The position numbers were made by a program, and so were the translations under genes. Below are positions 8,798 to 15,346 of a stretch of 20,552 nucleotides of DNA, one piece after another. The notes under the pieces are model-generated. The model made no database searches and was not told the DNA's origin. It was given only the letters and a program-made list of their open reading frames with translations. The stretch is from Bacteroidota bacterium (lineage in GTDB: Bacteria > Bacteroidota > Ignavibacteria > Ignavibacteriales > Ignavibacteriaceae), in the NCBI GenBank assembly GCA_023453665.1, contig JAEXTA010000100.1, positions 1 through 20,552 on the forward strand, given 5' to 3'. How positions within the stretch are numbered: position 1 is the stretch's first letter; every line of letters starts with the position of its first letter.

Positions 8798-8834
8798 GAA
8801 AAGGTTTCATCATAAGATGAAACCTTTTCTTTTT
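8798..8834 (+). terminator. Rho-independent terminator after the TPR gene
   Basis: A perfect 14-bp stem, 8798-8811 pairing with 8816-8829, closed by the four-base loop ATAA and followed by a run of five T at 8830-8834. It lies 28 bases past the TPR stop and ends the glgA-gmhB-lipoprotein-barrel-TPR run, separating it from glyA. Confidence 0.92.
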
Positions 8835-8886
8835 GCAGCCATTATTCTTAACTTTTATATCATTTTTAACATTTTACTTAAATATC

Positions 8887-10185
8887 ATGAATACTTTTTT
8901 AAAAGCTGATAAAGAAATATACCAGGTCGTAGAATCTGAGTTTAAGCGTCAAACCGAAAAATTAGAACTCATTGCATCCGAAAATTTTGTCAGTCCGGCA
9001 GTACTTGAAGCTGCAGGTTCTGTTCTGACAAATAAATATGCAGAAGGATATCCTGGAAAAAGATATTACGGAGGATGCGAGTACGTCGATATAGCTGAGA
9101 ACATTGCCCGAGAAAGGTTAAAAAAATTATTCGATGCTGAATATGTAAATGTGCAGCCTCATAGCGGTTCACAGGCAAATATGGCGGTGTTAATGACTTT
9201 GCTAAAACCGGGCGATACTTTTTTGGGGCTAAGTCTTGCTCACGGTGGTCATCTTACACATGGCTCACCCGTAAACTTTTCAGGGCAATTATATAAAGCA
9301 ATTGGTTACACACTTAACCCGGAAAATCATCTTCTTGACTATGACGTTATTGCAGATATAGCCAAAAAAGAAAAACCAAAATTAATTATTACCGGTGCAA
9401 GTGCTTATTCTAGAGATTGGGATTATTCAAAGTTCAGAGAAATTGCAGACTCAATTGGCGCATATCTTATGTGCGACATGGCGCATCCTGCCGGGCTTAT
9501 TGCAAAAGGATTTTTAACTAACCCTATTCCATATTGTGATGTTGTTACATCACCAACACACAAAACTCTTCGCGGTCCCAGAGGAGGTGTTATCCTCGTT
9601 GGTAAAGATCAGGAAAACAGAATGGGGATAAAAACACCAAAGGGTGACAGACTAAAATTAATGTCTGAACTAATTGATAGTATGGTAATGCCAGGTATTC
9701 AAGGCGGACCACTGATGCATATAATTATGGCAAAAGCCGTTGCGTTTGGTGAAGCACTTCAGGATAGTTTTAAAGAATATGCTCAGCAGGTAATTAACAA
9801 TGCTAAATCACTTTCAAATACATTAACAGGTTTCGGATTTAAAATAATTTCCGGTGGTACTGATAATCATCTCATGCTGATTGACCTTAACAATAAAAAT
9901 GCAACAGGAAAACAAGCGGAAATTGCACTTGAAAAAGCAGGAATCACTGTTAATAAAAATATGGTTCCATTTGATCAGAGAAGTCCATTCGTAACGAGCG
10001 GAATAAGAGTCGGAACACCGGCTGCTACAAGCAGGGGAATGAAAGAAAGAGAAATGGAAAAAATTGCGGGTCTTATTAATGATGCTATAAATAATCATGA
10101 AAAAGACAGCGAACTCGAAATGATAAAAATTAAGGTTAAAGAATTATGTTCGGGATTCCCACTTTACTCACAATTAAATCAATAA
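8887..10185 (+). CDS. glyA: Serine hydroxymethyltransferase
   Basis: PLP enzyme that interconverts serine plus tetrahydrofolate and glycine plus 5,10-methylene-tetrahydrofolate; cytoplasmic one-carbon metabolism. I chose ATG 8887 (432 residues). An upstream in-frame TTG at 8833 lies in the preceding terminator T-run and would add a non-homologous hydrophobic tail. Signatures: LELIASENFVSPAVLEAAGS, NKYAEGYPGKRYYGGCEYVD, PHSGSQANMAVL, HGGHLTHG, and the PLP-lysine site SPTHKTLRGPRGG with K226 as Schiff-base lysine. No Shine-Dalgarno is seen at the start. It is followed after 12 bases by tatC. It shares the folate pool with ftcD, although the two are in different transcripts. Confidence 0.98.
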   Translation: MNTFLKADKEIYQVVESEFKRQTEKLELIASENFVSPAVLEAAGSVLTNKYAEGYPGKRYYGGCEYVDIAENIARERLKKLFDAEYVNVQPHSGSQANMAVLMTLLKPGDTFLGLSLAHGGHLTHGSPVNFSGQLYKAIGYTLNPENHLLDYDVIADIAKKEKPKLIITGASAYSRDWDYSKFREIADSIGAYLMCDMAHPAGLIAKGFLTNPIPYCDVVTSPTHKTLRGPRGGVILVGKDQENRMGIKTPKGDRLKLMSELIDSMVMPGIQGGPLMHIIMAKAVAFGEALQDSFKEYAQQVINNAKSLSNTLTGFGFKIISGGTDNHLMLIDLNNKNATGKQAEIALEKAGITVNKNMVPFDQRSPFVTSGIRVGTPAATSRGMKEREMEKIAGLINDAINNHEKDSELEMIKIKVKELCSGFPLYSQLNQ

Positions 10186-10197
10186 GTTTTAAATAGA

Positions 10198-10956
10198 TTG
10201 GCAGACCAGGACTTTACAGAAGAATTTATCGGAGAAGAAGAGCAAGAAGCGGAAATGACATTCCTTGATCATCTCGAGGAGTTACGCTGGCGTCTTATTT
10301 ATACATTAATAGGGCTTATTATTGCCACTGTTTTGTGCTGGGTATTTATTGATTACCTGATTGAATTTATTCTCCTTAAACCTGCAAGAGATGCAGGAGC
10401 GACATTACAAAATTTAAAACCGTTTGGTCAGTTGTTTATGTTTTTCCAGGTATCAATAGTTGCAGGATTAGTGCTAAGTCTTCCAAATATTTTTTATCAA
10501 CTATGGAAGTTTATTGCGCCAGCTCTTAAAAAAAAGGAACGAAGATATATCTTTTATATTGTAATTTATTCTACGATATGTTTTCTGTCGGGAATAGTCT
10601 TTGCATATTATGTTATGCTGCCATTGACTCTTCAATTTGCCTCGCAATTTGGTTCACCGGATATTTCAAATGCTTTTGCAATCGATGAATACCTTTCAAT
10701 AATTATAAGCGTAATGCTTGCCGCCGGTTTAATATTCGAATTGCCGATGATTTCTTTTTTTCTTACAAAACTCGGAATATTAACACCGCAGTTTATGCGT
10801 AAATACAGAAGGCATTCGATAGTCATAATTATGATATTGGCAGCATTTCTTACGCCCGGTGCTGATCCGGTTTCTCAATTAATACTTGCTGTACCATTAG
10901 TGTTCTTATATGAAATCAGTATTTTAATTTCAAAATTTTCTATGCGTAAAAATTGA
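10198..10956 (+). CDS. tatC: Twin-arginine translocase subunit TatC
   Basis: Integral inner-membrane receptor of the Tat pathway, which exports folded proteins with RR signal peptides. Length is 252 residues from TTG 10198. Conserved elements: MTFLDHLEELRWRL (about 20-33) before the first membrane segment, FQVSIVAGLVLSLPNIFYQLW, FIAPALKKKERR in the second cytoplasmic loop, and six hydrophobic segments in all. TTG 10198 gives an acidic N-terminal tail (DFTEEFIGEEEQEAE). ATG 10255 would start exactly at MTFLDHLEEL, and neither has a good ribosome binding site, so the start is uncertain. The stop TGA overlaps the TTG start of the next gene. tatA is not in the window. Confidence 0.95.
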   Translation: MADQDFTEEFIGEEEQEAEMTFLDHLEELRWRLIYTLIGLIIATVLCWVFIDYLIEFILLKPARDAGATLQNLKPFGQLFMFFQVSIVAGLVLSLPNIFYQLWKFIAPALKKKERRYIFYIVIYSTICFLSGIVFAYYVMLPLTLQFASQFGSPDISNAFAIDEYLSIIISVMLAAGLIFELPMISFFLTKLGILTPQFMRKYRRHSIVIIMILAAFLTPGADPVSQLILAVPLVFLYEISILISKFSMRKN

Positions 10957-11933
10957 CAAAAAAAGATCTTTCCGAAATTAGTTATCCAATCAAACCTGAA
11001 CTTGAAAAGTTTAATGAACTTTTTAAGAAATCGATGAAATCAAAAGTTGGCTTAGTCGATCTTGTAGCTAATTATATAATGAGGCAAAAAGGGAAAAAAA
11101 TCAGACCGTTACTTGTCTTATTATCATCTAAAGCAACCGGTGAAGTAAACGACAGAACATACCGAGGCGCTGTACTTGTAGAACTACTACATACAGCAAC
11201 ATTAGTTCACGATGATGTAGTTGACAATGCTGATAAAAGACGAGGGTTCTGGTCTATTAATGCCGTGTTTAAAAATAAAGTTGCTGTGTTGATGGGAGAT
11301 TATCTTCTTTCCCGCGGCTTATTGATAGCTGTTGATGGGAAAGACTATGATTTTCTTGGAGTTATTACTAATACCGTAAAACGTATGTCAGAAGGTGAAT
11401 TATTACAAATCCAGAAAACACGTAAACTTGATATCGATGAAGAAACCTACTTCAAAGTTATTTCAGATAAAACTGCCTCACTGCTTGAGACCTGCTGCCA
11501 GATAGGTGCAATGAGCTGTACTACAGACTCTTCATTACACGATGCTATGAGAGTTTATGGGGAATCACTCGGCATTGCGTTTCAGATCAGGGATGACATT
11601 CTTGATTACGAGGGAACAGCAAGTCTTATCGGTAAACCGGTAGGTGGTGATATAAAAGAAAAAAAGATTACACTGCCTCTTATATATGCATTAAAACAGG
11701 TTGATAAGGATAAAGCTGGCTATATTAAAAAGCTGTTAAAGAATGGCGGCAAAAAGGGAAATGTTAAAGAAATTATAGAATTCGTTAAAAAGAATAATGG
11801 TTTGGATTACGCACTTGATTCAGCCTCGCGTTATTCTATCAAGGCTAAAGAAGCATTAAGAGTTTTTCCTGACACACAAAGCAGAGCATCACTCGAAGCA
11901 CTGGTTGACTTTGTAGTTGATAGAAAAAATTAA
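10953..11933 (+). CDS. ispB: Long-chain polyprenyl diphosphate synthase (quinone side chain)
   Basis: Trans-prenyltransferase that extends farnesyl/geranylgeranyl diphosphate with isopentenyl diphosphate, probably for the menaquinone side chain. The 326 residues contain the first aspartate-rich motif HDDVVDNADKRRG (D87, D88, D91) and the second one QIRDDILDYEG (D214, D215, D218). GKKIRPLLVLL (about 48-58), GDYLLSRG and GKPVGGDIKEKKITLPL are also typical. Small residues before the first motif (HTATLVHDD) fit the long-chain group. The TTG start (TTGA) overlaps the tatC stop; a Shine-Dalgarno is not obvious, so translation is probably coupled. The exact product chain length cannot be told, so the symbol is tentative. 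Confidence 0.88.
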   Translation: MTKKDLSEISYPIKPELEKFNELFKKSMKSKVGLVDLVANYIMRQKGKKIRPLLVLLSSKATGEVNDRTYRGAVLVELLHTATLVHDDVVDNADKRRGFWSINAVFKNKVAVLMGDYLLSRGLLIAVDGKDYDFLGVITNTVKRMSEGELLQIQKTRKLDIDEETYFKVISDKTASLLETCCQIGAMSCTTDSSLHDAMRVYGESLGIAFQIRDDILDYEGTASLIGKPVGGDIKEKKITLPLIYALKQVDKDKAGYIKKLLKNGGKKGNVKEIIEFVKKNNGLDYALDSASRYSIKAKEALRVFPDTQSRASLEALVDFVVDRKN

Positions 11934-11941
11934 TACAAATA

Positions 11942-12430
11942 CTATTTACCTTTTTGAAGTTCAGCTTTAAAATTAAATCCCTTTAACGGTTCTCTTAATG
12001 TCAACACAGGGCAGGGTGCCTTTCGTACAACCTTCTCAGCAGTACTGCCAAATAGTATATGTTCAACACCTGTATGTCCATGAGTCGAAATTATTATCAG
12101 ATCAACATCCTCCTCTTTGGCGGTATCAATAATTTCATAAAATGGTTTGCCGGTTTTAACTATTGTTTTTTTTGAAACATCTGATGGTATTTCATTCTCG
12201 GCAAGTTTATTTAACTCTTCAACTGCTCTTTTATCCATTTCTAATCCCGTTGTGGGAATAGCAATCTGACCCATACTAAAATCAGGCGGGTAGATAATTG
12301 GTTCAACAACATAAATCAGAATTAAATTTGCATTGAATTGCTTCGCAAAGTTCACTGCGTATTTTAATGAGCTTTTTGAGAAATCAGAAAAATCGATCGG
12401 TACAAGAATTTTTTTATAATTAAGTTCCAT
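11942..12430 (-). CDS. Universal stress protein (UspA family)
   Basis: A single-domain 162-residue Usp protein, cytoplasmic, probably nucleotide-binding and dimeric. It opens with YKKILVPIDFSDFSKSSLKYA (D13 in the nucleotide-binding site). The C-terminal loop is STHGHTGVEHILFGSTAEKVV, matching the G-9x-G(S/T) part of the ATP-binding pattern, with the first glycine of G-2x-G replaced by Ser, as is common. It ends CPVLTLREP. ATG 12430 overlaps the last codons of the upstream cNMP-binding gene by 11 bases and is preceded by CGGAG. It ends with TAG, rare in this window, with TAA in frame three codons later. It converges on the polyprenyl synthase gene with only 8 bases between the stops. Confidence 0.92.
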   Translation of the reverse strand: MELNYKKILVPIDFSDFSKSSLKYAVNFAKQFNANLILIYVVEPIIYPPDFSMGQIAIPTTGLEMDKRAVEELNKLAENEIPSDVSKKTIVKTGKPFYEIIDTAKEEDVDLIIISTHGHTGVEHILFGSTAEKVVRKAPCPVLTLREPLKGFNFKAELQKGK

Positions 12431-12971
12431 GATCGTTCTCCGAATTAATTAATATTTTATTGTGAAGGGCAATATGGTCTTCATTAAGTTTTCTCAAACG
12501 CTGCGTGACCAGGTTATTTATTCCCCATAAAATTTTTATTCCTTTTTTAGGGTAAGTTTCTACGAACTCATCCAGGTCGGGTTTGAATATTGCGGCAACG
12601 ATAAGATCTGTTTTAGCAATTGCTGAAGCTGATCGTTTTTCACCATCAATCAAAGCAAGTTCACCAAAAAAATCATTCTTAACAAAATCAGCAAGAGTTA
12701 TTAAACGATTCTCTACATTCCGTTTAATTACAACTTCACCTTCCATTATAATGTAAAGACCTATACCCGGATCTCCCTGATGAAAAACATATTCGCCTGC
12801 AAGGTATTTTCTTTCGTGAATACGGTTTGTTAACAGTGCTAATTCTTTTTCTTCCAATTCACTAAATACAGGAACAGCATGCAGTGCTGCAAGCAAATCA
12901 TTTCTTTTTGACGGGCTATTAAAAAAGTTTGACCAGAAACTACTATGAATGATTTCCGTTTTTTCTTCCAT
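12420..12971 (-). CDS. Stand-alone cyclic-nucleotide-binding-domain protein
   Basis: I chose ATG 12971 (183 residues), which has GAGG five bases upstream. The longer TTG frame from 13004 would overlap the upstream gene by 26 bases. One cNMP-binding beta-roll spans about 35-140: VPVFSELEEKELALL, YVFHQGDPGIGLYIIMEGEV, and the phosphate-binding cassette FFGELALIDGEKRSASAIA with E104, R113 and S114 in the canonical places. The cassette is therefore intact and cAMP or cGMP binding is plausible. The C-terminal helices (about 140-172) show no helix-turn-helix, so it is not a CRP-type activator. It probably acts through a partner. It sits between the hisA-like and usp genes and overlaps the latter. 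Confidence 0.85.
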   Translation of the reverse strand: MEEKTEIIHSSFWSNFFNSPSKRNDLLAALHAVPVFSELEEKELALLTNRIHERKYLAGEYVFHQGDPGIGLYIIMEGEVVIKRNVENRLITLADFVKNDFFGELALIDGEKRSASAIAKTDLIVAAIFKPDLDEFVETYPKKGIKILWGINNLVTQRLRKLNEDHIALHNKILINSENDHGT

Positions 12972-12978
12972 AAAATCC

Positions 12979-13740
12979 TCAGTTAAAAATTCCTGATTCG
13001 GCAACCCGCCATAGTTTCTGGCAAGGAAACCGGTTTTCGTATAATGCTCTTCCTACTATCACAGAATCTACACCATCAGGGATTAGCATTTGAATATCCA
13101 TTAATTCATCTTTATTTCTTACGCCGCCTGAATGTGTAATTCGTACATTTGTTATCGATGCAATATGTTTCGTTAATTCTAAATTGGGTCCTTCCATCAT
13201 ACCGTTTTTAATTACGTCAGTTACAATAAATCTTTCAACACCAATCGATTTCATTTCAGATGCAAAATCAAAATATTTAATTCCGGTTTTAGTTCTTCGT
13301 CCGCGTATAACCATTTCATCGTTAATTATATCAAGTGAAACGGCAATCTTTGAAGGTCCGTACAATTCAAATAATTTTATAAATTCATTCCGGTTTTCAA
13401 TTGCCATAGTACCAATAACTAACCTTGATATTCCTTTGTCAATAATCATGTTCGCATCTTCCAGGGTTCTTATACCTCCGGCAAACTCCACAGGTATTAT
13501 TACTGAAGAGCATATTTCTTCAACAATATTAAAATTTCTTTTAGAGTTCTCAATTGCCGCATCAAAGTCAACGATATGAAGCATTTTAGCATTTTCAGCG
13601 CGCCAGATTCTTGCCATATCTACAGGATCATTTCCATACTCATAGCAATTTAATTCCGGAATTCCCTGTACAACTCTAACAGTTTTTCCGCCGCGAATAT
13701 CAATTGAAGGAATTACAAGAAGAAATTTATTTTTGATCAT
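12979..13740 (-). CDS. hisA: HisA-type phosphoribosyl isomerase (divergent)
   Basis: A (beta/alpha)8 barrel of the HisA/HisF family, most like HisA, the ProFAR isomerase of histidine biosynthesis. It has 253 residues. Features: FLLVIPSIDIRGGKTVRVVQG with catalytic D14, MLHIVDFDAA, PVEFAGGIRTLEDA, AVSLD with D137, FIVTDVIKNGMMEGPNLEL with T174 and D175, and the phosphate sites ITHSGGVRNKDEL and VDSVIVGRALYE. Odd point: the HisA loop-5 GW motif reads GRRTKTGI (G147, R148), which is closer to the GGRxxTG loop of HisF. It is not next to other his genes but heads a run with a cNMP sensor and a Usp. It is HisA or a HisA-like paralogue; the barrel family itself is secure. Confidence 0.8.
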   Translation of the reverse strand: MIKNKFLLVIPSIDIRGGKTVRVVQGIPELNCYEYGNDPVDMARIWRAENAKMLHIVDFDAAIENSKRNFNIVEEICSSVIIPVEFAGGIRTLEDANMIIDKGISRLVIGTMAIENRNEFIKLFELYGPSKIAVSLDIINDEMVIRGRRTKTGIKYFDFASEMKSIGVERFIVTDVIKNGMMEGPNLELTKHIASITNVRITHSGGVRNKDELMDIQMLIPDGVDSVIVGRALYENRFPCQKLWRVAESGIFN

Positions 13741-13827
13741 GGCTTAGTTTATTAGGAAGTAAAAATCTTAGTTAAAAAATAGTTAAATGATTAAGAAAAG
13801 AAAACACCAACTTATCGATGGTTAAGT

Positions 13828-13868
13828 TTTGAATTTCTTGACTTTTCTGCCTACAATGCCCATATTTG
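13828..13868 (+). promoter_or_regulatory. Possible promoter of the hydrolase-bioY operon
   Basis: In the 125-base divergent gap, TTTG at 13828-13831 is followed after 20 bases by TACAATGC at 13852-13859. Alternatively, TTG at 13838-13840 is followed after 20 bases by CATATTTG at 13861-13868. Both resemble the Bacteroidota -33/-7 arrangement TTTG-N19-21-TAnnTTTG. The second would start transcription close to the ATG at 13875. No clear promoter for the divergent hisA-like gene was seen. Pattern match only. Confidence 0.3.
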
Positions 13869-14708
13869 AAGCCAATGCGTAAAGATTTTGTATTACTGAC
13901 TGAAGATTCTGAAAAAATAAACGTATCAACATTCAGTAATTCAGCTTTTATTGATGCTCCCTGTATTATCCTTGTTCACGGATTCAAGGGATTTAAAGAC
14001 TGGGGATTTTTTCCTTATTCTGCTGAATATTTCGCTAATCAGGGATTTTTTGTTCTTTCATTTAATTTTAGTCATAATGGTGTGGGAGACAGCCTGACTG
14101 AATTCACAGAACCGGAAAAGTTTGCTGATAATACTTTTTCAAGGGAAATAAAAGAACTGGAATTTTTAATCAGTTCTTATCTTTCCGGTACATTTGTAAA
14201 CAGAAAAAATGACAGCGTAATTTTAATTGGTCACAGCCGTGGTGGAGCTATTTCAGTTCTAACAGCGTCGAAGTTTAGAGAAATCTCGAAAGTAATTCTG
14301 TGGGCTTCGGTTAAAACCCTTGATCGATATACGCAGCGTCAAAAAAACGAATGGCGTGAAAAGGGGAAAATTGAAGTACTCAATTTCAGGACAAAACAGT
14401 GGATGAAGATTAATGTCTCTCTGCTTCAGGATATCGAAACAAATCGTGAAAACACTCTGAATATTGAAAAGGCAGTCAGCGAATTAAAAAAGCCTTTGTT
14501 GATTATTCACGGTGAGCAGGATATAACAGTTCCTGTAGCTGAAGCAAAAAAATTATATGAATGGTCGGATAAAAGTTATTCTGAGATTTTTATTTTACCT
14601 TCAACCGGACACACATTTAATGTTGTTCACCCTTTTGAAGGATCAAATGAAAAATTTGAAAGTGTGTTAAATAAGACAAATGAATTTTTAAAGAAAAATT
14701 TTAATTGA
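13866..14708 (+). CDS. Alpha/beta-hydrolase (esterase/peptidase type)
   Basis: A 280-residue cytoplasmic alpha/beta-hydrolase; no signal peptide. The core is complete: IILVHGFKGFKDWGFFP (oxyanion-side HGF, about 34-50), nucleophile elbow GHSRGGA with S124, LLIIHGEQDITVPVAEA with acid D219, and STGHTFN with H249. Residues 150-200 form a charged lid-like insert. The overall pattern is that of serine aminopeptidase/acyl-esterase relatives that often act on small esters; the substrate cannot be read from sequence. The start may be TTG 13866 or ATG 13875, three codons later; neither has a ribosome binding site. bioY follows after 7 bases, so they are probably co-transcribed; a BioH-like pimeloyl-ester role is possible but only suggested by that neighbour. 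Confidence 0.88.
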   Translation: MKPMRKDFVLLTEDSEKINVSTFSNSAFIDAPCIILVHGFKGFKDWGFFPYSAEYFANQGFFVLSFNFSHNGVGDSLTEFTEPEKFADNTFSREIKELEFLISSYLSGTFVNRKNDSVILIGHSRGGAISVLTASKFREISKVILWASVKTLDRYTQRQKNEWREKGKIEVLNFRTKQWMKINVSLLQDIETNRENTLNIEKAVSELKKPLLIIHGEQDITVPVAEAKKLYEWSDKSYSEIFILPSTGHTFNVVHPFEGSNEKFESVLNKTNEFLKKNFN

Positions 14709-14715
14709 GGTTATC

Positions 14716-15285
14716 ATGACAATGAGTGAAACAGTAAAAAATCTAAAATCATATTCAATTCTTTCCAAACTATCTTCATCAAGTTTATTTGGAATTTTAT
14801 CTTTTTCATTATTAACTGCTGTTGCCGCACAGATCGCCATTCCGGTTAAACCTGTACCTTTTACATTACAAACCATGATGGTTGTTTTAGCTGGTGCATT
14901 TCTTGGTTCAAAAAAAGGTCTATACAGTCAGTTAACTTATCTTGCAATGGGTTTAATTGGTTTACCTGTATTTGCACAAACACCCGATGCAGCAATAGGA
15001 TTTGCTCGTCTACTTGGTCCAACAGGCGGATATTTATTAGCATTTCCGCTTGCAGCATTTTTAACCGGTTATATAGTTGAGAAAAACAAATCGTATTCAA
15101 CTGTTGTTGCATCAATGTTCCTTGGAGAAATATTGATTATAACTTTTGGTGTTCTTCATTTGAACATTTTCTATTTACATGACTTGAAATCAGCTATTCA
15201 GGCTGGCGCTGGAATTTTTTCTGTCTGGATGGTTGTAAAAGTATTTTTTGCAGCAACTATTTATAACCGGATTTCAAAAAAATAA
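14716..15285 (+). CDS. bioY: Biotin transporter substrate-binding subunit BioY
   Basis: Membrane S-component for biotin uptake; in ECF-type transporters it works with an EcfT/EcfA module, here not in the window, although some BioY work alone. The 189 residues have about six hydrophobic segments and the family motifs: TAVAAQIAIPVKPVPFTLQT (about 34-53), GAFLGSKKGLYSQLTYLAMG, and LLGPTGGYLLAFPLAAFLTG (about 95-114). ATG 14716 has GAGG at 14707-14710, partly inside the hydrolase stop, so the two are coupled. A second ATG at 14722 is less well placed. Confidence 0.93.
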   Translation: MTMSETVKNLKSYSILSKLSSSSLFGILSFSLLTAVAAQIAIPVKPVPFTLQTMMVVLAGAFLGSKKGLYSQLTYLAMGLIGLPVFAQTPDAAIGFARLLGPTGGYLLAFPLAAFLTGYIVEKNKSYSTVVASMFLGEILIITFGVLHLNIFYLHDLKSAIQAGAGIFSVWMVVKVFFAATIYNRISKK

Positions 15286-15346
15286 ATTCTCCGTTCGGTT
15301 CTGCATCTATTAAATTAAATTCATCTCTCAATTAATTGCGGGATTT

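Noticed and set aside
8833..8886. 18-codon N-terminal extension of glyA from TTG
   Set aside because: Begins inside the terminator T-run; the family N-terminus starts at ATG 8887.
13184..13579. 131-codon plus-strand open frame
   Set aside because: Lies fully antisense to the hisA-like gene and has a composition typical of a shadow frame.
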